Part shown: positions 25,030-35,339 of the stretch, one piece after another
How the letters are laid out: every line of letters starts with the position of its first letter
Numbering within the stretch: the first letter of the stretch is position 1
Origin: Lepidodermella squamata
Taxonomy: Eukaryota; Gastrotricha
DNA length: 64,000 nt
Direction: 5' to 3'
NCBI GenBank assembly: GCA_047495785.1
Contig: JBLDXI010000038.1
Coordinates: forward strand, 744,001-808,000
Translations under genes and position numbers: made by a program
Notes under the pieces: model-generated
What the model saw: only the letters and a program-made list of their open reading frames with translations
Told to the model about the DNA's origin: nothing
The model's database searches: none

Positions 25030-25154
25030 TTAATTTCTCTATGGCTGAATTAAATTTTTTTAAGGCGGACTTTTTATTTCAATTTTTTACGCTATTTTCA
25101 TAGGGGTATGACCCTTTAACACCCCAAAAAGTGGCTCCAGATAGTGCGCATGTA

Positions 25155-25304
25155 GGAATAGCATTACTCTATGGCTTTCCATGGAGAAATCCAATTTCCC
25201 CCCTCTCTGGAACCCCGAGTGAGTTTGGCGCAGCCAAACGAATCGAGGGGTTCCAGATCGGGGGGAAATTTTATTTCTCCATGGCTAGCCATAGAGTATT
25301 CCCT
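25155..25304. mobile_element. MITE-like foldback, near-perfect arms
   Basis: Left segments (ACTCTATGGCT, CCATGGAGAAAT, AATTTCCCCCC, GGAACCCC) are matched in reverse order and complement by GGGGTTCC, GGGGGGAAATT, ATTTCTCCATGG and AGCCATAGAGT on the right. The left end has a 5-base insertion (GCATT) and the loop contains TTGGC...GCCAA. The element is about 150 bp, ending in GGAATA/TATTCC. Confidence 0.65.
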
Positions 25305-26047
25305 TATGACTCAAAAATGAAAAACCATGATTATGATATCGCTTTTCCATCAAATCCTACGACTAAAAAAGGATTTAATTAATAGTAAACTTTCGAAGTT
25401 CCCCGTTAAAGGTTTCGTACAGTAGCCTTGTTGAAGCGAGGACCTGTGAAACCAGTAAGATCGGTTCATTCTGTTGAAAATTTATTATCGTCGAAATTTA
25501 TTTTTGACTAAAATGAATCGTCAGCTGTGCGTGACTGATAATTTATTATGAGCGCTATCAGAAATTTCGAGAAGATTCTAGCGATTTTGTCTACTTTTAG
25601 CTGACTGAAAGCGGTTTAAAAAATTATGACAGTTGAATTCCGCAAAAATCACGGCCGAAACATTGCCGGTAGTTTGAAATTATGTTTTATATGTCATATT
25701 TTGGGTGTTTAAATTTAAAATAGTTAATTAGCGCGAATCTATTGGCGAGGTTTTTCCGGGAAACGTCAGCCCCAAGGAGGCCTTGAGGAGGCACAGTAAT
25801 GCAGCGGCAGTTAAGCCGTATGAAACAGTGTATTTTGCGGGTGCAATGGTACTACTTTTTCGAAAATAAATACCGAGTGCGAAGGGTTCAGGTGTTTGGA
25901 GTGCTTTTCGACGGCATTTTACCAACACTAGCCTACGACAGCCTGTATATGTGCGTTCCGCTGCCGAGGTGTAACGTGTTGTTATCAACAATTTGCAACA
26001 AAAACTAACAAAACTTGTCAGTTGCCTGAATAATTCCTGCTCAAATA

Positions 26048-27531
26048 ATGAGACTATTATTTTCGGCTCTAACGATATTCGAGATAATCGATGCGAGCCT
26101 GGCTTGCTTTTCCCAGCTCGCACCCGGCACAGCGCCGCCACCTGTTTTAATTACTATACCATCAGCAACCCGCCCAACACCTGCAGCAGCAAATCCGGTT
26201 TCCTCAGCAACGGAATCAGTTAGTTTCATCGTCAATCAAAACGGAGACTTGGTTATAATAGGCGATAGTCCCGCTGAGGCCGTCGCCACGCCGGAACCCG
26301 CTCGTAATGAGGAACAAGGGGATATTCAATGCGGGTTTAGCGCATTATCGAGAGGCGAGGCGAATATGGAGTCGACTTTCAACGAGCTGAAAGAGACTGG
26401 GCGGGCTAGGATGTTTGAATTCCCGTGGCAGGTTTTCATCGTCATCAACCAGGGTCCAAATACAGCTACTTGTTCCGGCATCATCATTGACAGTCAATGG
26501 ATTCTAACCACAGCCAGCTGCCTGTACTCGGCTTATCACGATCCCAAGTAACTCTTAAGAAATTACACGTTTAGGCCTAATTTTTTTTATTTTTCAGCGA
26601 AATAACTGTTTATCTAGGTGCTTACACTCATCCCTTAGTCACCGAGGGTACCCCGCAGGATCAGCCATATAATATTATTGCGAAAAGCGTTCATAACCAT
26701 CCGAAATTTAATGCTGCTTCCTTGAGTTACGACTTTTCTTTGCTAAAACTACTTCAGCCAATAGATTTCAGTCGCAACGATGTCCAGCCAATCTGCACCC
26801 CGATCTCGACTTTCATCTGCGAACTCGCGTGTCAATTCGATCGAGATTTTGGCGGTAGCCACACGACTGTTGGGTGGTTGATGAGTCAGGATATTCTGAA
26901 TCACTACAGACGCGGGGCTAGTTTGTCTCCAAGAGCTCCTTCGAGAACCAGGGACAGGATCGTCACCCCTCCCAGGCCGGAATTCACGCAATTCAACGTT
27001 ATGGCTAGTCGGATCCTGCAAAAATTCGCGAATGCAACAACGATAACACCTGCTCGTTGTGTTAATGCCGGATTCCCCGCAAGTTCCTTGGACAATATAA
27101 CTAGAGTTTGCATCGAGATTCCGAACACCAACGACCCAGCTGTTGATGCGTGTAATCTGCAAACTGGTTCAACGTTACTAGCAGCCGTGCCAGCTTTCAA
27201 CAACTCGGGCGTTCAATTCGCGATTTGTGGCCTGAAATCAGCAGAAAGTCGACAACAAGGCCGATCGAATCCGCCATACAACTGCGCGTATTCTGCGCCA
27301 AACCAGCGAAAATCTGTATCACTGTTCGCGACCATCTGTCCTGTAGTTGATTGGCTGAATAGCCGGGCTGGGTTCAGGCGAGTTCCGACGACTACAACTC
27401 AAACAACTAAGAAAGCGCCGCGAACAACAAATTCGCCATTCGACTATGTTTTGTCAAATGGCGATTACATCTATTACACTGATGGTGATAATTATGATGC
27501 TGAGTTAAAAGGCAATAAAAATGATTCTTAA
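26048..27531 (+). CDS. Serine protease homologue 2 (catalytically dead trypsin-like)
   Basis: Paralogue of the gene at 21251, exons 26048-26547 and 26598-27531 (477 residues), with the intron at the same place (HDP|N). The N-terminus is a signal peptide; an Ala/Pro/Thr-rich linker to about residue 90 replaces the Gly/Tyr region of homologue 1. S1 landmarks: EFPWQVFIV, LTTASC (His replaced by Ser), YDFSLLKL (Asp kept), and a CNLQTGST segment where the GDSGGP serine loop should be. Two of three triad residues are gone in the same way as in homologue 1, so loss predates the duplication. The tail is Thr-rich and then Tyr/Asp-rich. It ends tail-to-tail with the minus-strand gene at 27597, with 65 bases between stops. 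Confidence 0.88.
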
Positions 27532-27596
27532 CAGCTGAGAAATTGTCTGCTTTTTATTTTATCTCAAAAATTACGATTTTATTAAAAAAAATGTCA

Positions 27597-29016
27597 TCAT
27601 CGGTTGTTGTTGCTGAGGATTGGGACAAATGAGCCGGATGCCGTAGTACTTGAAATGCTTGTTCCATCACTACTACGGCTATTCAAAGCAGCAATAGTCG
27701 CCCTCGATTGGCTACTAGGTGTGATCACTGTCACAGGTCGAGGGTTGTTCAAAATATTTGCCGGAGGATTACTCGCCATTCTATGACCGGTATTCACCAG
27801 CATGTGAGGCGACGGCGTGTAGGGCGGGGGTGGGCCGATTGGGACGGGCATTTCATGAGCTTGAAATTCGTTAGCTACAACCTCAGCACTGCGATTGCTC
27901 GGCCGCCTTTCCGCTGGCGCACTGCTACTCCTCATTTGAGGGCCACTATTTGAATTTTCGTTGCTATTTCGAGGCGCATTATTCCGATTCCGTCGATGTC
28001 GATGATGCCGATGATGTTGCCGCCTTGGCTCTTGCGTTGCGCCGATAGGATATGCCCTCTGTTTATTTCTCCGACCAGGTTGGTGAACAATGATTGCTGG
28101 GTAGCCATTTGCTTGGAGAACATTAGCAGCTGATAGCTGGGCTTTTAGCCGTTTGTTACGCCGTACGACGACTACAACAATAATTATACAAATAATGACT
28201 ACAGCTGCACATCCCCCAACGATTCCGCCTATAGCAGCAGGGCCTACAATTGAGCGAGTAAAGACTTATAAAATTATATCGTAATAAAAACTCACTTAAT
28301 GACGAATCGCTTTTATCATCATCGTTATCCACAGGATCTTCCAAGGGCCGATCTCTCCGTTTTTTAGTGGTCGTCAAAGGAATTGATGTGGAACGAGGCC
28401 CTGCCGTAGTAGGCTTGTTGAGCAAAATTTCGTCCGGAACCTCTGCCCACCAAACTTGAGGTGCTTCCGTCGGCGCCTGTGGATTCACTGAAATTGGACC
28501 TAACCTGGGATCTCTGGTTGTGGTCAGCGGCCGAAATAACAAAATAGCCCTATCCGAGGCGGTTTCATTCTTCGTTGAATTGTCATTTGATTCTAACGTT
28601 GTTAAATTGACCTTTGAGGGCTCAATCGTGGTAAATTTGAATTGAACTGTAGTGCTCGGGGTAGATAAGGTTGAGCTCGATTCAAATTTAGGACTTGTAG
28701 GCGATGTTACTGTTGAAGTTCGGATTGGTCTAGAGGTTGGCAAAGATGCTTTTGTTGTTGTTGTAGTAGTTGAAATGAATCGAAGTGTTGCTTGATTCGG
28801 AATTTTTACTACAATACGTCTCGATCCTATGTCGAAATCAGTGTCGCTTTCACCCGGAGACTGGGCTACCTGGAGGACTAGCCTTCTTGAGTCGCTAGAC
28901 GTTGAATTATTATCTCCTTCGTTGTATTCTTCGACAACGATTGGCGCTGGGAGAACGCCCACTAGAATTGAAGCGAGCAGGCAGCAATAAAACTTCAAGG
29001 TGGACTTCTCGAGCAT
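27597..29016 (-). CDS. Thr-rich single-pass membrane protein with PPPY motif
   Basis: Exons, in transcript order, are 29016-28296 and 28243-27597; GTGAGT...TTGTAG with phase 1 restores LSPAAIGG. The product is 455 residues. Topology is type I: a signal peptide (about 1-23), a Ser/Thr/Pro-rich ectodomain of about 215 residues with several NxS/T sites (mucin-like), a membrane span (IGGIVGGCAAVVIICIIIVV) directly followed by RRNKR, and a cytoplasmic tail of about 190 residues. The tail has a His/Arg-rich patch (RRQHHRHHRHRR) and PPPPYTPSP, a PPxY ligand for WW domains of Nedd4-type ligases or Hippo-pathway proteins. The ectodomain has no folded domain I can name. A receptor-like or adhesion role is a guess. 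Confidence 0.78.
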
Positions 29017-30265
29017 AATAATAGTATTACTAACAACGTGTCACTCGTAAAATTCGCCACACATGCTTCAAGTTTGGATTGTTGATGTCGTGAAAGAACA
29101 GAGTTGAAATGTATTTGCTTCTGCGGAGTAGAACAAGCAGCCAACATACGTGTTGTTAACTCTCTGCCGCGTGTGTGAAATTTTGCTGCATGAAATTATT
29201 ATTATTATTATATTTTTCTTATAGCCTCGCTCTCCTTCTTTATACTGTATTATTTCTGTATCACGGGTGCTCGAATATATTTTTAAAAGGTGGTGTGCTT
29301 CACGTATATTTGCCATTGTTCAGTCTTGTAGGCGATCTTGGCGAGCTCTTGAGCCACATTACTCATTCACTTTAATTTGATGAAAAATCGAGTACTTCCT
29401 GATTTCCGTCTATTATGAGTCACCTTGTTATTTTTGTCTGCAGCAAAATCGAGCAGGGCCTGTTTTAATTATTCAATTTTTTGGCAGGCGTTTCCAAGCT
29501 GCTGAGCTGCTGATCAGCTGATTGGCAATTATTGGAGACAAGAGACAAGATAGCAAATTGCGTCAACCCATCAGGACTCGAGGGTGTGGCTATAAGTCTA
29601 CAACTTTCACAGGCTTCTTTTGATCCATAATACTTGGTTCACTTTTCCATTGATGCGGGGGTAATTAATACTGGGTATCACGAAGAAATTAATATTTACT
29701 CGAATATATTCTCCGATATTTGAAAAGCTAATAGCTTCCTCAATTTAGCACTTTACATCGGAAGACAAACTAGAACGTGGCGTGAAATTAGTTGCAAAAA
29801 AAGTAATTTTAAATTTGCCATCAGGAGGTGATCATAAACGTCGTCTCATTTGTTCCTGGCGCTGATAGAAAAAAATGAAACTTTTTGTCTCCAGCGCGGA
29901 TCGATTTACAAAAAAAACTGACATGATGTATGACAGTTTTTTTGCGACGATTTTTTGCTTTGCATGTACGTGGTTGATGAAACGATATTGAATTCACGGA
30001 TCACAGCTACGTTCACGGTTCCTGATCCCACTCTCTAACTAAGCTCTTCGGCTTAACTATTTTTGACCTGAGATCGATTCGTTGTATGCTTTCTGCGTGT
30101 TCAAGGAAGCCATATTAGCGATTCGCTGTGATCGCGTGACTGGATGATAGATTCGCTCGGCTGAGAGAAGAGCTTTCCAGAAACCCCGAAGCGCTCATTT
30201 GTAATTGTAGTTCACCGAAATTATTTTGTCTATCGCATTAGAATTGATCCTATTTCGGCTGACAA
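29017..30265. other. Intergenic, divergent promoter region
   Basis: This stretch separates the minus-strand membrane protein gene from the plus-strand globin gene and so holds both upstream regions. It is AT-rich, with a short ATT repeat near 29200 and runs of T and A. No TATA box or exon could be fixed with confidence. Confidence 0.5.
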
Positions 30266-31230
30266 ATGAACACCGCTGTCCAAAGTAATGCGAACAACTG
30301 GTTTTTCGGCGGCTATTCAAAGGACGAAATTCTGGTCCTCCGCATGACAATCGCAAAGTTACGGGGCCGTCTCGAGGAGATCGGAGTTGCAGCTTTCACG
30401 AGTTTATACGACGAAAATCGCGAGGCGTTCAATGTTTTCACTCAGAACGAAATTCTACCGCCGTGCCGCGAATCAGTCGCCCGATCAGAAACAGCCCGCA
30501 AGCACTGTTACACCGTGTTGTGTTCAATCGAACTCTGCATCAATAAGCTCGACAATGAAGAGTCGCTAGTCAGCTACATCAGAGCTCTTGCGAGCCGCCA
30601 TTGTGGATTCGGAATCAAAGCAAATCATTTTCTGGCAAGTTTTGGCTCAAATTTCAAACTTCTTTAATCGATTCTATTTGATTTCAGAGCTTGTTTAGTT
30701 GTCTGAGAGTTGCTTTGTTCAGTGAGTTGAAACATGTCAATGAAGCGATGCGGTCATCCGGACAAAGCTGTCCTCACGCTTCCTTGAGTTCATTCAATAT
30801 GGAGCCGCTTGCAAAGGGCCTGATGGGTGTCAATGGTATCGACTTCCCATCTCAGAGCAGCTCCAACGGCTGTCCAGTCGCCGGGCCTCAGGATAGTGGC
30901 TACATGACAGATGAGGAAGATGCCTTCTCGTCTAGTCCTAAAAACGAGGCAGCTAAATTTCACCGTCATTCCACTGTCGATTTACCGACGAAAAACTCAT
31001 CTTCTTCCCCGACATCACCGGGCAAAAACCCGGGCTGTGAAGATCCGGTAGAAAAGAGAGAGGTTCAGGTCTGGAACAAGTTTTTCCTAACTCTATCACT
31101 GGCACTTATTAACAGCGTCGAAGTCGCTATGAGAAGTCGCCGGCAGATTTACGTTTCGAAGAAGCCAAAAAAGAACACGATCGGCGAATCAATTGGTACG
31201 AAAAGAAGGCGTTCAATTAGCAAGCACTGA
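30266..31230 (+). CDS. Globin with a long insertion before helix H
   Basis: Exons are 30266-30634 and 30688-31230 (303 residues). The intron starts GCAAGT, not GT; only this donor keeps the frame (NHFL|SLFSCL), and GC-AG introns with GCAAGT are a known minor class. Heme-binding landmarks are present: helices A-C with LYDENREAFNVF, distal E7 His at residue 80 (ARKHCYTVL), proximal F8 His at 112 (SRHCGFGIKANHF), and helix G (LFSCLRVALFSEL). Helix H (VWNKFFLTLSLALIN) starts only at about 250, after about 100 Ser/Pro-rich residues where most globins have a few. The C-terminus is basic (TKRRRSISKH). Both heme ligands are kept, so it should bind heme; a sensor or redox role, as for many nematode globins, is more likely than oxygen transport. 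Confidence 0.88.
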
Positions 31231-31759
31231 CAGAATAATTGACGATTCGTTGTGATCGATTCGTGCTCTTTACCTTGTTCAATTGAGAGTTGAAAACAGC
31301 GGATATCATACAGTTCAACTCCGTCTTAATTTCGTTCTTAATCTATAGACTTTTGATCTCAAGTGAAACTTGCTATAAAAGCTTAACAGTCTTCTCCGTA
31401 ACTTCAGTTAAAACACTATTTGTTATCATGCGGTTGTATATTTAGCAATGAAATTTATAATTATTTAATTTGAATATTTAGCTTCTATTGAATAATTTAA
31501 TTTATGGAATTGAGCCTTCTCGGAGAAATAAAAAATTGTCTGTGATTGTGCGAAATCATATTTGCTCAGCTATTTTGAAAAATACGGAAATTCGACCTTG
31601 TGGCTGTTTTTCCACACAATAGATAATCAAACAAAAACCTCGCAATTTTTCATTAAATTTAAGGAAATGAAAGTTGTTATTAAAAAAAATGGACACTTTT
31701 TCTCTGCCGACTGTCTGACTGAGCTTTCGTTCACAGCTACTGTTTTCGCTTACAGCACA
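31231..31759. other. Intergenic between globin and channel genes
   Basis: AT-rich spacer with an AATAAA at about 31526 that could serve the globin transcript. The frame of the channel gene stays open upstream to 31562 but has no signal-peptide-compatible start there. TTACAG at 31750-31756, followed shortly by the ATG, may be a trans-splice acceptor. Confidence 0.4.
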
Positions 31760-34453
31760 ATGTTTCGACGGATAGGAGCGAATCTTTTTCTCGCTGTTGC
31801 ATGTTTCTGCATCGTTGAGTCACAACTGCCTGCCAACATGATGCCGGTCGCTCCAAAGCCACTAGCTGTATGGCCTCTTACATCAACGTACTGTTTGAAT
31901 GACGTCAGCGGGAAAAATCTGCACGGCCAGTGGAGTAAAGCAGGTACCACGCCGACCTATTCAACTGGCCCAGGCGGGTTGCCCAACTCCGCAATCGACA
32001 TAGGCCCGGATGATGACCAGTACCCCATCTTCAAAAATCCAGTTTATGGCTTCGCTCAGAGCCAATCGTGGACATTTGCTCTGTTTTTCAAATCAGATGG
32101 TGCACAGACCCCAATTCTTGAGTACCTGGTAACACCGGCCACCTCGTATGGCTTCCACATTTGGGCGGGATTTCCAGATCCCGACCTCTTATTCCTTAAT
32201 GCTGAGGGTGGTAACGAGGGTTCACGAGAGGCATGTCAGTTTACGACTTGGCAATTTGTCGCCCTTGTCTACGATGCGGATACTAAAAGATTCCGTGGCT
32301 TCTGCGATTCGAAAATCATCTTCGATGTCGCGGCGAAAGGGCCGGCGGCAACGAACTCGCAAACGTTCTACCTGGGCAAACGAGTCGGCTTTAAAATTCC
32401 GACCAAATTGCAAGCTTCCTGCTTGACCATTTTTCTATCTGACGCTTCTGTGACAGACTTGCTAATGCTTAAGGCAGCTTGCTTAGCCGGCTACAATACA
32501 CGAGATACGCTAGCTCATGCATGCACCTCACCCTCAAATCTACTCGGAATTATCGGCAACTGGCCGCTGTCTGCCAAGTATTCTATGAACGACGTAAGTG
32601 GGAATAACCTGCACGGTAAATTGAACCCTGGTGCGCCCGAATTGACATATACTAAAGGTCCGAGTGGACAAGAGAACAGTGCCGTTGTATTGGGGTCAAA
32701 TGATCAACAATTCATTAACTTGAATAGCCCGTTATTGAACTTGGGAACAGACGGTTCTTGGACGTGGGCGGTTTTCATCAATTCAAAGGGTGAGGTGACG
32801 CCTATAATTGAATACTTGACGACAAGTGGAGGCCCTGCGCTTCATCTCTGGGGCAATTGCAATCCCGGACCGAACATGCTTTATGTGAACCCCATGTCAG
32901 CTTCGGTAATCAATGGGCCGTGCCAGATGAAAACCTGGCAATTTGTCGCCCTAGTTTACGACGCGCCTAAAAAGACTTTCCGCGGCTTTTGCGACAATAA
33001 ATTTGTGTTCAGCCTAGAGAATCCACTTCTTGCTCCTGCGACGCAGTCTGGAACTTTGAACCTGGCGAAACGGCTCAGTCATCCGATGAAAAAAGTCGAG
33101 ATGGCTTGTTTATCTTTGCATCGAGCTGCTCTGTCGTCGGATCAGCTTGTTGAACAAAGGACGGCTTGTTTGTCAGGAAATGCGAGTTCTATCTCAACAG
33201 CCCCTGCACCGGCACCACCTTTGGTTCCGAAGTCATACGCAGTTGACGACCCGATTGCTCTACTCCAATTAATGCTTGCGAACATGTCGCCGGAAAAAAG
33301 CAACCCGCTGTTCAGGGTTGAAGATCTCGTTAAAGCGTGCGATGACTTCAGCCCGGAAATAATGTTTCCGCCAAACAACGGCAATCCCAACGCCATGTCG
33401 ACGACTTTCATCGTACAGCGCATGGAAAGCTACTCGGTCGATGAAACAATCGTGATTTCGGGCCGGATGTTTCTGCATTGGAATGTTACGACGTGCAGTT
33501 CGTTGAGTTTGTTTAGCAAACTATCGTGGCTTGACTACAGCGCACTTGGTAACCAAGGCGGGGCTGAGCGAATGTTCGGAGCTAGCCCCGAGCTAGTGTG
33601 GATACCTAGCTACTCGTTCACGTCAAGTATCGAAGATGAACCGATGAAAGGCGACGGATATGGCGAGGAAATCCTTGTTACCCTCTCGCCGACTCCCTTG
33701 ACCCTGAATCAATCGCTGTACTTCTACCATTTCAAGATCGGATTTTTTTCGTCGCGCTGCCCTCATGATCTCTCGTTATTTCCATTCGATTCAGCCAACT
33801 GCAGTTTCACCTTCACTATGCGCCATGCCCTGCAGAATGTCATGTTTTCCGATTTGATAATGCTATGTCCGTCAAAGCAAACTGACACTGAATGGCTCAT
33901 CACAGGCTGCAAAGAAATGCCGTTGGGGGCTGTTAAACAGGACGGCGCGTTGTCGAGTGTCGCAACTTTCACCATCACAGTCGCCAGAAGGCCAAATTAT
34001 TATCTGCTGAACATTGCTTTACCTAATTTTATGCTAACTCTTTTGCAAATTTCTTCGTATCTTATTCCACCTATAAGACCGGAAAGGTCAGCTTTTTCTG
34101 TTACGCTACTCTTAGCTTTGGCTGTGGGGCAAACTCAGGTAACTTCGTTCATTCCGCATACCTCGCAATCAGTGCTTCTGGCTGATTATATGCGTTACCT
34201 AACTTGGATATCTTTGATCATCACGGCTTACCACTTGCTTGTTCATAATATGACAAATTCAGTTGCGATGAGTTTCGACAAGAAGGCGCCGAACAAGTTC
34301 AACCAGACTCGAGTCAAGTTTATCTGCTTGAAAATTTCGCTGATCCGATTGGTTGATAACGTGTCTGCTGTTTTAGCTATTCTTGCTTTGATCGCCGTTC
34401 ATGTTTACGCTTACACCCTGGTGCGAGATGAGATCAACAACAACAACTATTAA
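31760..34453 (+). CDS. Cys-loop ligand-gated channel subunit with two N-terminal LamG-like domains
   Basis: Single uninterrupted frame of 897 residues from the ATG at 31760, chosen because it gives a signal peptide (LFLAVACFCIVES). Residues about 35-215 and 264-473 are two related concanavalin/LamG-like domains, each with WPL..., DVSG(K/N)NLHG, SWT(F/W)A and TWQFVALVYDA...FRGFCD. From about 494 comes a pentameric-channel ligand-binding domain with a canonical Cys-loop (C, 13 residues including FPFD, C; about 667-681). Four membrane spans follow: M1 about 745, M2 about 774-800, M3 about 808, M4 about 867. M2 keeps Glu at -1' and Leu at 9', as in cation-selective nicotinic receptors, but has polar Gln at 15' and 17'. 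The M3-M4 loop is only about 38 residues. Ligand unknown. Confidence 0.88.
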   Translation: MFRRIGANLFLAVACFCIVESQLPANMMPVAPKPLAVWPLTSTYCLNDVSGKNLHGQWSKAGTTPTYSTGPGGLPNSAIDIGPDDDQYPIFKNPVYGFAQSQSWTFALFFKSDGAQTPILEYLVTPATSYGFHIWAGFPDPDLLFLNAEGGNEGSREACQFTTWQFVALVYDADTKRFRGFCDSKIIFDVAAKGPAATNSQTFYLGKRVGFKIPTKLQASCLTIFLSDASVTDLLMLKAACLAGYNTRDTLAHACTSPSNLLGIIGNWPLSAKYSMNDVSGNNLHGKLNPGAPELTYTKGPSGQENSAVVLGSNDQQFINLNSPLLNLGTDGSWTWAVFINSKGEVTPIIEYLTTSGGPALHLWGNCNPGPNMLYVNPMSASVINGPCQMKTWQFVALVYDAPKKTFRGFCDNKFVFSLENPLLAPATQSGTLNLAKRLSHPMKKVEMACLSLHRAALSSDQLVEQRTACLSGNASSISTAPAPAPPLVPKSYAVDDPIALLQLMLANMSPEKSNPLFRVEDLVKACDDFSPEIMFPPNNGNPNAMSTTFIVQRMESYSVDETIVISGRMFLHWNVTTCSSLSLFSKLSWLDYSALGNQGGAERMFGASPELVWIPSYSFTSSIEDEPMKGDGYGEEILVTLSPTPLTLNQSLYFYHFKIGFFSSRCPHDLSLFPFDSANCSFTFTMRHALQNVMFSDLIMLCPSKQTDTEWLITGCKEMPLGAVKQDGALSSVATFTITVARRPNYYLLNIALPNFMLTLLQISSYLIPPIRPERSAFSVTLLLALAVGQTQVTSFIPHTSQSVLLADYMRYLTWISLIITAYHLLVHNMTNSVAMSFDKKAPNKFNQTRVKFICLKISLIRLVDNVSAVLAILALIAVHVYAYTLVRDEINNNNY

Positions 34454-35339
34454 TCTAATTTTCATCATCACTATAATTATCGTTTCTATTATGTATTTTC
34501 AATTTTCAACTAATAAAATCGGTGTTTTATTGATGCCAAGTTTTGCTACTTCGGAGGTATTTAGAAAAATCTGCAAGTTGAGGCGTTTCCTCGCTCGTGA
34601 AAACGATAGGGATTCTGTCGATAGGTCGTGTTTCGCATTTAACACCGATGTGATTGTGGGGAATAATTCGGCCATGGTTGTGCCTCGACCACTTGACGTT
34701 TTTAACAACTCGTCTTCGTTTATTTATCGCCGTATTAATTCGCAGGAGCTGATCAGGGTCATTGATTTTTCGCAGCTGTGCTACCATCCTGGCATGCCTA
34801 TTCAAAATCCTTAGGAATGATTAGAAATTAGTTATTAATGCGAATTAATGCGAATTATTGAAAATTTAAAGCAAATTACCCTTTCGGTTCTTCACCGACG
34901 TGGTTGTGGGATCTCATTCCAGAACAATGACGGTGAGTAAAATCTGCCGTTTTATATAGCAAGTCCATTCTCGTTCGAAAACTAGCTTCATTAGCGGCCA
35001 ATTTCGACTGATCATTACTTCGATATACTATCCCAACACCAGCATCATTTTCCCTTTCTTCTTCAACCTCTCTCAGGTGAAGCATGAATTTATAGACGAG
35101 TTTGAAACCGCTGAATACCTTTTAAATAGTTGCTTTTCTTTGCAATTTAATCGGCCGTTGTCAGTATTTAAGCTGGCTTTTTTAGAACAATTACCAATAT
35201 CTAAACGTTTTCAATTTCGGTTACAAATACATCACTTTCGCGGATCTTCCGCGGATATCATTTCAATCAATTCTAAATAGCTGAACCAACCTAACTCTTG
35301 CCTTCCGATTTCCAATTTCCAATTGGGATGGGAAGTATG
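34454..35339. other. Intergenic, no gene called
   Basis: Follows the channel gene. Open frames overlap on both strands at 34401-34814, but neither has a signal peptide, a domain or splice support. AATAAA-like sequence near 34511 may end the channel transcript. Confidence 0.4.

Larger units (their letters stand above)
22688..26047. repeat. Repeat-rich spacer with a nest of foldback elements
   Basis: No gene is seen between the two protease homologues. The block holds at least five inverted-repeat structures (22826-22863, 23655-23756, 23782-23896, 24893-25029, 25155-25304), three tandem copies of a TTCCGCCCGGTG-like unit (23986-24024), and four diverged copies of a motif like TTTAAGGTGGATTTTTTATT (about 23518, 24029, 24762, 25060). 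It looks like a landing site for short non-autonomous elements, some nested. Short frames in it lack domains. Confidence 0.7.

Noticed and set aside
26749-27203. Minus-strand frames of 99-137 codons
   Set aside because: They are shadows of the second exon of serine protease homologue 2, which has clear family similarity on the plus strand.
34401-34814. Plus and minus frames overlapping the channel 3' end
   Set aside because: Both strands are open over the same bases; no domain, and the plus frame begins inside the channel coding region.
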